This document shows, one piece after another, positions 23,836-33,800 of a DNA stretch of 64,000 bases. Source of the DNA: Lachnospiraceae bacterium. Its GTDB lineage: Bacteria > Bacillota > Clostridia > Lachnospirales > Lachnospiraceae. Every line of letters begins with the position of its first letter. The stretch's first letter is position 1. Both the position numbers and the translations under genes were made by a program. The stretch covers positions 930,001 through 994,000 of the forward strand of contig CABJAM010000001.1 of the NCBI GenBank assembly GCA_902363555.1, read 5' to 3'. The notes below the pieces were generated by a model. That model worked only from the letters and a program-made list of their open reading frames with translations, did no database searches and was not told where the DNA came from.

Positions 23836-25200
23836 TTATTCGTGGCGCAGCGCGTCGATCGGGTTTAAGTTGGCCGCTTTAACCGATGGCAGCAGGCCGA
23901 AGATGATTCCGATGATCACGGAGAATACGACGGCAAATATGATTGCCGGTATACTGATGGCCACGGGTGTAGCGGATATTTTTGAAATTACCTCTGCCAG
24001 TATAATACCGGCGGCGATTCCAAGAAGTCCGCCAAGGCTTGTGAGTACGGCAGCCTCGGTGAGGAACTGTCCAAGGATACGGTTCTTTCTGGCGCCGATG
24101 GCCTTTTTAAGGCCGATTTCCTGGGTACGCTCGGTCACAGACACAAGCATGATGTTCATAACGCCGATACCGCCGACTAAAAGGGAGATGCTGGCGATCC
24201 AGATGAGCTGCTGGTTTGTGGCCGCGCTGAGCTCCTGGAGGTTTTTTGCGGTTTCCATGATGTCGGTGGCTTTGTAGCGATAGTCCGTGGTGGAGCCTTC
24301 GCCGGAGCCGGCTGCCATAGCATCACCGTCGGCGCTTCCGGCATTTTCATCGACATTTCCACCGGCATTTCCTAAAAGGCCTTCAGGGATAGCCGATACG
24401 CCGATAAAATTATTGATTGCTTCGGTGGCTTTACTTCCGGCAGCACTCATGGAATCCGTATTCGTAGCACGCACGATAGCATTTGGGATCTCATCATAAC
24501 AAAAGACGATAGGCCAGGCGCTGTTGGGCAGATAAATTGTATTTTCCTGATTCGTCATATATCTTTTGTAATCATCCATCGAATTGATCACCGGGCGGAA
24601 AGTTGTTGATTTCTCCACCACACCCACGATTGTAAAGGGTTCACCGCTGATTTCAATCACTTTTCCCAGAGGGTCTTCTCCTGCAAAGAGAGAGGCTGCC
24701 ACATCCTTATCCACAACAGCGACTTTACGGAACTGTGTATAGTCTTCCGGAACAAACATACGGCCGGTAGTGGTCTTATAACCGCAGGTATCAAAGTAAT
24801 GCTGATCGATACCCCGATATTGCATGCTTTCTAAGCTGGTTGTATTGTAGTATGCGCTATCAACATAGTTACGGCGAAGATAAAAGGTCGCATCCGCAAT
24901 TTCATCCATGGCTACAAGTTGTTCACGTAGTTCTTCATTGAGAATAGGAACCTTGGATGAAGGAATATTATCATTTCCATAATAAACGATATATTCCGAA
25001 TTGTTCTCCATTAATTTAATTTCAATGGTATTATTTCCAGAGCCAACAAGGTTTTGTTTGATCTGCTCGTTTGTGCCCTTGATGGTTGATACAATCGCAA
25101 TGATCGATGCGATACCGATAATAATACCCAGCATGGTCAGGAAGGAGCGCATTTTGTGTGACCAGACGCCTTGAAATGAAAGTCTTATATTTTCTAACAT
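23836..25200 (-). CDS. MacB/YknZ-type ABC transporter permease
   Basis: 454 residues. One N-terminal membrane segment after MLENIRLSFQGVWSHKMRSF (LTMLGIIIGIASIIAIVSTI), a large extracytoplasmic MacB_PCD domain (~45-330), then three C-terminal membrane segments (ISLLVGGIGVMNIMLVSVTE, then LGGLLGIAAGIILAEVIS, then IIFAVVFSVIIGIIFGLLPS). ERTQEIGLKKAIGA is the FtsX/MacB coupling motif. It is the last gene of a four-gene operon with an ATPase and two adaptors, and would form a mechanotransmission-type exporter for peptides or envelope stress molecules. Confidence 0.9.
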   Translation of the reverse strand: MLENIRLSFQGVWSHKMRSFLTMLGIIIGIASIIAIVSTIKGTNEQIKQNLVGSGNNTIEIKLMENNSEYIVYYGNDNIPSSKVPILNEELREQLVAMDEIADATFYLRRNYVDSAYYNTTSLESMQYRGIDQHYFDTCGYKTTTGRMFVPEDYTQFRKVAVVDKDVAASLFAGEDPLGKVIEISGEPFTIVGVVEKSTTFRPVINSMDDYKRYMTNQENTIYLPNSAWPIVFCYDEIPNAIVRATNTDSMSAAGSKATEAINNFIGVSAIPEGLLGNAGGNVDENAGSADGDAMAAGSGEGSTTDYRYKATDIMETAKNLQELSAATNQQLIWIASISLLVGGIGVMNIMLVSVTERTQEIGLKKAIGARKNRILGQFLTEAAVLTSLGGLLGIAAGIILAEVISKISATPVAISIPAIIFAVVFSVIIGIIFGLLPSVKAANLNPIDALRHE

Positions 25201-25212
25201 GGCTACCTCCTG

Positions 25213-27792
25213 TTAATAGTATAAAAATTGAAAGAGTTTGTCTCTGTCATCATCGATTTTTGTTTTCAGGCCCTCCTTGGCGTCACCGTATGGGAATGCC
25301 AGGTAGGATTCCTGCGTAATCGATTTGTCTTTGATTTCGATGTACATATTAGCGATGATCTTGCCTGTAGTTACATATTTCTTTTCCAGACGCCCTTCAC
25401 TGTTTGCGATATATACATAAGGCTTACCATCGCCGTCATCCCGGATAAACGCCTTTGCAATGCCCAGATTCATATTTTCTGTATCCGTGACGCCCATCAT
25501 AGGATTATAGGAGGAATCCGTTGAAATATCCACATATTCTCCGTCGCGAAGACCCTCGGGATTTTCAATATAGGCAATGAAAGGATAGAGCGAGGAGTTA
25601 GGATTGTTGCCATAGCTATTATTGGACGATGATGCTGGGTATGGGGAAATTTCCCGTATCGTTGCATCAAAGCTTATTCCGTTGCTCCACGAAAAACCGG
25701 TAATCTTTTGTCCTACGGTAAGGGTGCCCAGCTTTAACTCGTTCAGTGTGCCTTTTAAGTAAAGTCCTTCTGTACTGTTGATGACGATAAACGGCTCCGA
25801 TGTACTGGTATTTTCATCCAGCGGTTTTGCTGTGGTAACAATACCTGTGATCGTGCTGGTGACTGTAGCGTTTTGAAGCTTTTTCTGTAATTTACCCAAA
25901 TCCAGGACAGCCTGCTTGCGCTGTGTCTGAAGCTTGGAAAGCTCCAGTTGCTTATCACTGAGCATTTTTTTGATGTCGTCGGGGGTATAACCACCGCCGC
26001 CACCGCCGCCGATATCAATGCCGCCATCATCACCGGGTTCATCCGATTCTTCATTGAGAGCAATACCGTTGGCTATAAATTCGTTTAATGGTGTGTCAAC
26101 CGCTTTTTCCGAGGGCTCCTCCAATTTGCTGCCATCCAGGGTGATCCAACTGGCATGACCATCAATTTTCAGAACAACGGTTATTTTTTCTTCGCGGATA
26201 CGGTTGATGAAATCCTTTGTGATGATCGTTGAATCGTCACAGTAAATTTCGTAAACCTCCCGGTGATCCTTAGATGGATCCAGAACGGTATCCTTTCCAA
26301 GCTCTTTAACCGGCTCCTGAGAAAGCTCATTTTCATTTTCAATAAATGCGGCAACCGGCGTATCCACGGAGGTTACATAGGGCAGTGCCAGCTTGCTGCC
26401 GTCCAGTTGGAGCGTTTGCTCCATATCCTTTAAATAAAGAGCGGCGGTCAAAGGCTTACCGGATGCGTTTTCGCTGCCGTCGGCATTGCGGCCCATCATC
26501 ATATAGATGAAGGACGGGGAGAGCAGTGTTTCAGATGTACATTGGATTATGATCGCCCTTCCACTGGCTGCGGCTGTAGGATAGGTTGCAAAAAATGTCT
26601 CATCCAGAGCCGGAAGCTCATCGGTCAGGAGCATATTGTTATTATCCATAAATTCCTGAATCGTACACTCTTTTTTCGTATTGATGAAAGGCTCATTGAG
26701 CTTATTGCCATCAAATATAAAAGATTTTTCAGCGGATAATCTTAATTTAGCTTTACGGATTTTTCCGTCCGGCTTGCCAGCCTGTGCGGGATCATTCGGA
26801 TCCGGCGTCTGTGTGACATCGGATCCGTCCGGGTTTTTACCACGCAGGAGATTGATAAAATCAGGTGTTATCTTAGTTTCAGGAGAAATGGGGATAACGA
26901 TTTCTGCATCTGGTCTGGAGGGATCTTCATATTTTGAAAAATCAAAGTCCTTATCTAACCTTGGTTCTGTAAATTCTTCCGGTGGCTGTTCTTCCGAAGA
27001 TGGCTCATTTTCGCCACCAGTGGGAGTTTCGGGAGCGTCTGTCGGCTCCGTAGCATTGGTCGCTTCCGTAGCGTTTGTCGCTTCTGTGGTGTCCGTCGGC
27101 TCAGTAGCCTCGGTGCCTTCGGATGATGGAGTCGTTGGTGGCTCTGTGTTTCCAGGGGTTTGCGTATCCTCTGGAGGTGTTGTCGTATTGTCGGATTTTG
27201 GCGGTTCCGACGATGCGGGAGCCGCAGTGTTGGACGTATCCGTTGGCGGCGTTGTGGCGGCATCCATGCCTGCGGCCGTCATCGTTCTGGGAATACCACC
27301 CATATCCGCTGTGGGAGTAGTGCCGTTGCCAGTGCCTGTACCGCTTCCGGCCCCGCTGCCAAGTCCGCTGCTGCCGCTGCCGGAGGGAACAACGCCTTTT
27401 TTCAGGCTCTGGATATCTTTTGTTGCCTGATTAATACTCAAATCCAGCTTTTTTATGTCCATTTCCTTGGATTCAATATCCAGCTTCATCAGTGTCGTAT
27501 CATATTGCAGGATCGGAGTGCCTACCTCCACCGAGTCGCCTTCCTGGATGTAGACTTCCTGGACTGTGGCTTCACTTTCCAGATAGATCGTCTGGCTCAC
27601 ATCCGATGTGACATTGCCAGTTGATGAGGAACTGTAGGAATAATCGTAAGTAGATATTATTTCTACCGGGTATACGGAAACGACTTTTTTTGAAGCATTC
27701 ATCTTCATTACGGTAAGGACACTTCCGGCGACAAGGCAGATGACTAAAATAATGCAAATCGGTATGATGATCGTTTTTTTCTTTACTTTCAT
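25213..27792 (-). CDS. Large HlyD/YknX-type adaptor with three internal repeats
   Basis: 859 residues, about twice the usual adaptor length. N-terminal membrane anchor (7-29), first half of a lipoyl-like domain (~60-97), descending helix (~98-132), then an insertion: a Gly/Ser and Thr/Pro/Glu-rich linker (~134-278) and three related modules (~295-390, 411-491, 512-580). Each module has a T-I-T-x-DFIN-like element and, except for variation, LDGSKLxxP...TPxxxFIxN. The ascending coiled-coil helix (~602-642), second lipoyl half and beta-barrel (TVTSTITGIVTTAKPL onward) complete the adaptor. The stop overlaps nothing; the ATPase gene ends 4 bp inside its start. Confidence 0.82.
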   Translation of the reverse strand: MKVKKKTIIIPICIILVICLVAGSVLTVMKMNASKKVVSVYPVEIISTYDYSYSSSSTGNVTSDVSQTIYLESEATVQEVYIQEGDSVEVGTPILQYDTTLMKLDIESKEMDIKKLDLSINQATKDIQSLKKGVVPSGSGSSGLGSGAGSGTGTGNGTTPTADMGGIPRTMTAAGMDAATTPPTDTSNTAAPASSEPPKSDNTTTPPEDTQTPGNTEPPTTPSSEGTEATEPTDTTEATNATEATNATEPTDAPETPTGGENEPSSEEQPPEEFTEPRLDKDFDFSKYEDPSRPDAEIVIPISPETKITPDFINLLRGKNPDGSDVTQTPDPNDPAQAGKPDGKIRKAKLRLSAEKSFIFDGNKLNEPFINTKKECTIQEFMDNNNMLLTDELPALDETFFATYPTAAASGRAIIIQCTSETLLSPSFIYMMMGRNADGSENASGKPLTAALYLKDMEQTLQLDGSKLALPYVTSVDTPVAAFIENENELSQEPVKELGKDTVLDPSKDHREVYEIYCDDSTIITKDFINRIREEKITVVLKIDGHASWITLDGSKLEEPSEKAVDTPLNEFIANGIALNEESDEPGDDGGIDIGGGGGGGYTPDDIKKMLSDKQLELSKLQTQRKQAVLDLGKLQKKLQNATVTSTITGIVTTAKPLDENTSTSEPFIVINSTEGLYLKGTLNELKLGTLTVGQKITGFSWSNGISFDATIREISPYPASSSNNSYGNNPNSSLYPFIAYIENPEGLRDGEYVDISTDSSYNPMMGVTDTENMNLGIAKAFIRDDGDGKPYVYIANSEGRLEKKYVTTGKIIANMYIEIKDKSITQESYLAFPYGDAKEGLKTKIDDDRDKLFQFLYY

Positions 27793-28562
27793 TGTTCCGG
27801 GAAAACCTCCTTTCCGGATTCTGAGTCGGACTGTATCTGAGGCTCATCAGCCGCTGTGGCTGTTCTTTTATGGGCGTGAAGGCCGCCGTGCTTAAGATCA
27901 GGTACAATAACACCGTCGTAGATCATTACTTTGCGCTGGGCAAATTCTGCGATATTGGCGTCATGGGTGATCATGACCACAGTTACACCCTCGTCATTGA
28001 GTTTTTGAAAGAGTTCCATGACCTGCTGTCCGGACTTACTGTCCAGAGCGCCCGTAGGCTCATCGGCCAATAATATTTTTGGATTGTTGACAATGGCTCT
28101 GGCAATGGCCACACGCTGCTTCTGTCCGCCGGACAACTGTGTGGGTTTAAAATCCACGCGGTCGGCAAGCCCTACGCGTTCCAGTGCTCTGTAAGCCATC
28201 TCGCGCCGTTCCTTTTTGCCGATACCGGCGTAAACCAGCGGCAGGCTTACATTATCCAGAGCGCTCTGCCTGGGCAGTAAATGGAAGCTCTGGAAGACGA
28301 AACCGATGCTTTTTAACCGGACGTCAGACATGGCTTTATCTTTTAACTGGAGAATATCCTCGCCGTCCAGGTAGTATTCGCCGGAGGTAGGGCGGTCCAG
28401 GCACCCGATGATGTTCATCAGCGTGGTTTTACCCGAACCAGAAGGACCCATGATCGCCAGATATTCGCCTTCTTCCACACCCAGACAGATATCTTTAAGG
28501 ACCGGTACGGTCATCTTTCCCTGAATGTAGTCTTTATAAATATTTTTAAGTTCAAGTATCAT
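27789..28562 (-). CDS. ABC transporter ATP-binding protein (YknY/MacB-type)
   Basis: About 257 residues from ATG 28562 (GGGGG 7 nt upstream); ATG 28580, overlapping the preceding stop as ATGA, is an alternative. Walker A GPSGSGKTT, Q-loop VFQSFHLLP, ABC signature LSGGQKQRVAIARAI, Walker B ILLADEPTGALD and H-loop ITHD are all present. It is the LolD/MacB-type ATPase that drives the FtsX-fold permease encoded two genes downstream. The stop overlaps the start of the large adaptor by 4 bp. A His/Lys-rich tail follows the core. Confidence 0.93.
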   Translation of the reverse strand: MILELKNIYKDYIQGKMTVPVLKDICLGVEEGEYLAIMGPSGSGKTTLMNIIGCLDRPTSGEYYLDGEDILQLKDKAMSDVRLKSIGFVFQSFHLLPRQSALDNVSLPLVYAGIGKKERREMAYRALERVGLADRVDFKPTQLSGGQKQRVAIARAIVNNPKILLADEPTGALDSKSGQQVMELFQKLNDEGVTVVMITHDANIAEFAQRKVMIYDGVIVPDLKHGGLHAHKRTATAADEPQIQSDSESGKEVFPEQ

Positions 28563-28576
28563 GGTCAGCCCCCGTT

Positions 28577-30109
28577 TCATCGTGCAAGTGCGGCAGTTTC
28601 AGGAACAGCAGCGTCCGGTGCTACTCCCGGATTTGCTGCGGGTGCGCCAGATGTGCCATCAGCGCCGCCCACAGCACCATCAGCATTGCCACTGTCGCCT
28701 GTACCGCCGTCCATAGATTCGCCTGCACCGTCATTCATGCCGTCGCCCATAACGCCGCTGTTCATGCCGTCACCCATGTCGCTGTTGTTCATGCCGTCAC
28801 CCATGTCGCCGTTGTTCATGCCGTCGCCCATATCACTGCCGTTCATGCCGTCCATACCATCGCCCATTTCATTGGATGAGTTGCTATGTGTTCCGTCATT
28901 GAGGATGCAGTCCATACCTTCTTTTAGAAGATTTCCCGGGAAGGCTATGTATTCTTCGGCGGTCAGGCCGCTGACGATTTCGTATTCATCCAGCGAGCTG
29001 TCATATTTACCAAGTTCGATTTTACGTTTTTCAAGCTTGTTTTTGCTGTTGGCTACCCATGCATAGGCGTCGTTATCTTCCAGAACAAGATACATGGCGT
29101 TGATCCAAAGTCCTTCCTTTTGTTCCTCCTGGCCGTTGTCCAGCTCGATAAAAATGTGCTGACCCAGCATCAGGTCCTCTAAGGAATCCGGAGTCACATA
29201 GAAGGCGTAAAACGTGGATCTCTGTCCGGATTCACTGGAACCTCCGCCGGAGCTGCTGACGACATAGCCACCGCCATTATTGCTGTTGCCATCATCATAG
29301 GAATTTTGCGTGTCTACTTTGGTTATTTTCCCTGTCCATGTTTTATTTTGATCCACCCGGGAGCGGAGAATGACCGGCTGTCCTTCCATCAAGGACCAGA
29401 CATTTGTCTCATTGACCTTACCCTTTACACGGTATTCGCCGGATGCCATTATAGACATAAATGGTTTTGGATTGCCTGAATATGGATCATAGCTATCCGT
29501 GGTATTTAATTCTTTAATTATACCTGCAATTTCACTGGTCACAGTGGCGTTTGCCATATCCTTTTCAAGCTTTGCGATTTCGGCTTCCTTACTCTTTTTG
29601 TTATATTCCGCACGCTTGGCATTGAGCTGGGCTTCCTGGATCTGAGTTGTATAATTTAACTGCTCAGCGGCCGGCGCCTTTGCTTTTTCCTTTTGGAGTT
29701 CACTGATCTGGTTATAGTAGCCAGTGATATCATTGGCGATACCTTCCAGATTAATACGTTCCTGTTGAAGCTTTAAGGCTGTCTCGTCGGTATCATACTC
29801 AAAAAGCGGGGTGCCTACGGCAACCTCATCGCCCACCTGGACGAAGATTTCTTTTATCGTTTTATCTGTGCCTTTTTTTACTTCTACAGTTTCCTGAGAT
29901 TCCACCACACCGGTAAATCGGTTCTGCTGTCCGGTGCCGCTGCCAAGCCCTGTGATCTTGGCCACAGAGTCCACATAGGCGACCTCGCCTGTGGCACTGG
30001 ACGTGCCGCTGTCCTCACGGAACACAAAATAGTATAGGGCGCCGCCGGCAACAGCCAGAACGACGATGATAATACAGATGGTTAGTATCATCTTTTTTGT
30101 CTTTGACAT
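28577..30109 (-). CDS. HlyD/YknX-type adaptor with Met/Asp/Gly-rich tail
   Basis: 510 residues. Membrane anchor (~6-28), lipoyl and coiled-coil hairpin region (~50-190, with LQQERINLEGIANDITGYYN and EAEIAKLEKDMANATVTSEI), then beta-barrel domains to ~400. The last ~100 residues hold a repeated SDMGDGMNN-type unit (four to five copies, over a dozen Met) and an Ala/Gly/Pro-rich end. It is the first gene of the operon, behind a promoter and structured leader. Having two different adaptors for one ATPase and one permease is unusual. The tail could bind metal, but this is speculation. Confidence 0.85.
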   Translation of the reverse strand: MSKTKKMILTICIIIVVLAVAGGALYYFVFREDSGTSSATGEVAYVDSVAKITGLGSGTGQQNRFTGVVESQETVEVKKGTDKTIKEIFVQVGDEVAVGTPLFEYDTDETALKLQQERINLEGIANDITGYYNQISELQKEKAKAPAAEQLNYTTQIQEAQLNAKRAEYNKKSKEAEIAKLEKDMANATVTSEIAGIIKELNTTDSYDPYSGNPKPFMSIMASGEYRVKGKVNETNVWSLMEGQPVILRSRVDQNKTWTGKITKVDTQNSYDDGNSNNGGGYVVSSSGGGSSESGQRSTFYAFYVTPDSLEDLMLGQHIFIELDNGQEEQKEGLWINAMYLVLEDNDAYAWVANSKNKLEKRKIELGKYDSSLDEYEIVSGLTAEEYIAFPGNLLKEGMDCILNDGTHSNSSNEMGDGMDGMNGSDMGDGMNNGDMGDGMNNSDMGDGMNSGVMGDGMNDGAGESMDGGTGDSGNADGAVGGADGTSGAPAANPGVAPDAAVPETAALAR

Positions 30110-30148
30110 TCGATAAATCCTCCTTATTTACATTATGTGCAATATTTT

Positions 30149-30222
30149 ATACTGGGCTGGCTTATGTCTATTTGGGGAAAATAGTTGGTCTTCAAATGAT
30201 GTGACCAGCAATATCCCAGTAT
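30149..30222 (-). other. Structured 5' leader of exporter operon
   Basis: On the minus-strand transcript ATACTGG pairs with CCAGTAT at the outer ends, GCTGG with CCAGC just inside, and CTATTT-TCCCC-AAATAG forms an inner hairpin. It lies in the ~120-nt leader between the promoter and the first adaptor gene. Confidence 0.4.
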
Positions 30223-30231
30223 GCTGAATCC

Positions 30232-30240
30232 ATTATAGCA
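30232..30240 (-). promoter_or_regulatory. Extended -10 promoter of exporter operon
   Basis: Minus-strand TGC-TATAAT (30240-30232), the extended -10 form. The -35 region is T-rich without a clear consensus. Confidence 0.5.
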
Positions 30241-30442
30241 TAAAACCTAAAAAAATCATTTTAAAGATAAACGATTATTTCTTACAATTTCTTAAGGAAT
30301 GTTTAGAAAGGCCATCATAATGGCAATAAATATACGAAGTGGTAGTTGACTGTGACGGATCAGTTTCTTTAAGCTGTTGCAATTTGTGCGCAAATAGCAC
30401 TGTAAATCGCCAAATTTCTCAGGAATTTATGGAATTCGTCGG

Positions 30443-30471
30443 TTGACACCAGGTGTAAACTATATTATCAT
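30443..30471 (+). promoter_or_regulatory. Promoter of ileS T-box leader
   Basis: TTGACA (30443-30448), 17-nt spacer, TATCAT (30466-30471), 30 bp upstream of the T-box. Confidence 0.6.
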
Positions 30472-30500
30472 TAATAGAAATATAGAAGTTCTATATTTCA

Positions 30501-30794
30501 GTGAGATAAAGACGATGATGGAGAGAGTAGTCCTGAGGGGAACGTTTCAGCGAGCCGGCGGCGGTGGAAGGCCGGTATCAGTAGCCCATGATGAAAATCA
30601 CTCCGGAGTTGCGGGCTGAATAAGCGGATGCGGCAGGATTGCCGCCGGGTTTATGACAATGCTGTTATAGACAGGCACCGTAAGTAGGCTTTGCCGGTTT
30701 TTCGCCGTTAGAGGAAGCGCATATGTTGGTATGCTGGATAAGGTGGTTACGAAGTATTATGCTTTCGTCCTTTTTCTGGACGGAAGCTTTTTTT
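30501..30794 (+). promoter_or_regulatory. T-box leader, isoleucine specific
   Basis: Contains the stem I AGTAG-type element (GAGAGAGTAGT), a specifier loop with ATC (Ile codon) at 30577-30579 in GGCCGGTATCAGTAG, and the T-box AAGGTGGTTACGAAG (~30740) that forms the antiterminator. The intrinsic terminator is GCTTTCGTCC-TTTTTCT-GGACGGAAGC followed by seven T (30761-30794). Uncharged tRNA-Ile would allow read-through into ileS. The T-box core has TGGTTAC rather than the usual TGGTACC. Confidence 0.9.
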
Positions 30795-30837
30795 ATTCCG
30801 GCATATGATTATTAAATTTTGCAAGGAGGAATTTACG

Positions 30838-33800
30838 GTGTACGAAAAAGTAAACACGAATCTCAATTTTGTCGAGAGAGAAAAAAACGTGGAAAAGTTC
30901 TGGAAAGACCATGAGATTTTTGAAAAAAGCATCGCATCCAAGACACAGTGTCCTGAGTTTACGTTTTATGACGGACCGCCTACGGCCAATGGCAAGCCGC
31001 ATATCGGCCATGTTCTGACCCGTGTCATCAAGGATATGATCCCCAGATACAAGACCATGAAGGGCTATCAGGTGCCCCGCAAGGCCGGCTGGGATACCCA
31101 CGGCCTGCCGGTGGAACTGGAGGTTGAAAAGATGCTGGGCCTGGACGGCAAGGAGCAGATCGAGGAATATGGTCTGGAGCCGTTTATCAAACACTGCAAG
31201 GAAAGTGTATGGAAATACAAAGGGATGTGGGAGGATTTTTCCGGAACCGTAGGCTTCTGGGCCGACATGGACGATCCTTATGTTACCTATGATAATAACT
31301 TTATCGAGTCCGAATGGTGGGCATTAAAGCAGATCTGGGAAAAAGGTCTTTTATATAAAGGCTATAAGATCGTGCCCTATTGCCCGCGCTGCGGTACGCC
31401 GTTGTCCAGCCACGAGGTGGCTCAGGGCTACAAGGATGTGAAGGAACGCTCCGCCATTGCCCGGTTCAAGGTCAAAGGCGAGGATGCCTATATCCTTGCA
31501 TGGACGACCACGCCGTGGACACTGCCGTCCAATGTGGCGCTGTGTGTGAATCCGGAGGAAACCTATGTCAGGGTGAAGATGAAGGATGAGCCTTATGTTT
31601 ATTATCTGGCGCAGGCACTGAGTGACGCTGTCCTTGGCGAGGATACGTATGAGGTCCTTGAAACATATAAGGGCACGGACCTGGAATATAAAGAGTATGA
31701 GGCGCTGTACCCGGTAGAACTCTCCAAAAAGGCCTACTATGTGGTCTGCGATTCCTATGTTACGATGACTGATGGTACAGGTATCGTGCACATTGCCCCG
31801 GCCTTTGGTGAGGATGACAGCAATGTGGGAAGAAAGTACGATCTTCCGTTTTTACAGCTTGTGGATGAAAATGGTATGATGACCAAGGAGACAAAGTGGG
31901 CCGGTCATTCCTGCGTTATGCGCAAGGATCTTAAAGATGAGAACGGTGTGTCACCGGAGGTCATCAAGGATCTGGCCGAGCGCGGTCTGCTGTTTTCCGC
32001 GCCGAAGTTTGAGCACAGCTACCCGCACTGCTGGCGCTGTGATACGCCGCTGATCTACTATGCCCGCGAGTCCTGGTTCATTAAGATGACTGCGGTGAAG
32101 GAGGATCTGATCCGCAATAATAATACGATCAACTGGATTCCTGAAAGTATCGGCAAAGGCCGCTTTGGCGACTGGCTGGAAAATGTCCAGGACTGGGGCA
32201 TCAGTCGTAACCGCTACTGGGGAACTCCGTTAAATATCTGGGAATGTGAATGCGGTCATCAGCATTCCATCGGCAGTATTGCAGAATTAAAGGAAATGTC
32301 CGACAACTGTCCGGACGACATCGAGCTGCACCGCCCGTACATTGACAATGTGACGATTTGCTGCCCCAAATGCGGTAAGCCGATGCACCGCGTTCCTGAG
32401 GTGATCGACTGCTGGTTTGACTCCGGATCTATGCCGTTTGCACAGCATCATTATCCGTTTGAAAATGAAGCGCTGTTTAAGGCTCAGTTCCCCGCCGATT
32501 TTATTTCCGAGGCTGTGGACCAGACACGCGGGTGGTTTTATTCCCTGCTGGCCATCTCCACGCTGATCTTTAATCAGGCGCCCTACAAGAACGTTATTGT
32601 TCTTGGCCATGTGCAGGATGAGAACGGCCAGAAGATGAGCAAGTCCAAGGGAAATGCCGTGGACCCGTTTGACGCACTGGAAACCTACGGAGCCGACGCG
32701 ATCCGGTGGTATTTCTATATTAACAGCGCGCCATGGCTGCCCAACCGTTTCCACGGAAAGGCCGTGATGGAAGGCCAGCGCAAGTTTATGGGTACACTGT
32801 GGAATACCTATGCTTTCTTTGTGCTTTATGCCAATATTGATGAATTTGATGCCACAAAGTATTGTTTGGAATATGATAAATTATCGGTGATGGATAAATG
32901 GCTGTTATCCAAGCTCAATTCCGTAGTGAAGGCTGTGGATGAAAATCTGGATAATTACCGCATTCCGGAAGCTGCCAGAGCATTGCAGGAATTTGTGGAT
33001 GATATGAGTAACTGGTATGTGCGCAGAAGCCGTGAGCGTTTCTGGGCCAAGGGCATGGAGCAGGATAAGATCAATGCATATATGACCCTGTACACCTCCC
33101 TGGTGACGATCTGTAAGGCGGCTGCACCGATGGTGCCGTTTATGACAGAGGATATCTACCAGAATCTTGTAAGAAGTATTGATAAGGACGCTCCGGAAAG
33201 CATCCATCTGTGTGATTTTCCGGAAATCCACGAAAACTATATCGACAAAAAACTGGAGGCCGATATGGATCTGGTGCTCCAGGTCGTTGTGGAAGGCCGG
33301 GCCTGCAGAAATGCAGCCAATATTAAAAACCGCCAGCCCATTGGCCAGATGTATATTAAGGCCGGAGCGCATCTGCTGGAGTTCTTTACGGACATTATTG
33401 CCGACGAACTGAATGTGAAGCGGGTGGATTTCACGGATGATGTGAGCACATTTACCTCCTATACATTTAAGCCGCAGCTTCGCACCCTCGGACCGAAGTA
33501 CGGCAAGAAGCTGGGAGAGATCCGCAAGCTGCTTTCCACGATCGATGGAAATATGGCCATGGCCCAGTTAAAGGCCGATGGACAGTTGATCCTGACGGTT
33601 GACGGTGAAAACTGTGTATTACTTGAAGAAGACTTACTCATCGATGCAGCCCAGACCGAAGGCTATATTTCAGAGACGGACCATGACGTGACGGTGGTAC
33701 TGGATACCAACCTGACGCCTGAGCTTTTGGAGGAAGGTTTCGTGCGCGAGATCATTTCCAAAGTTCAGACGATGCGCAAGGAAGCCGGCTTTGAAGTGAT

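Noticed and set aside
26681..27430. Long plus-strand open frame opposite the large adaptor gene
   Set aside because: It is the complement of the Thr/Pro/Glu linker; the low-complexity codon pattern leaves the opposite strand open. The adaptor has domains, a ribosome site and operon context.
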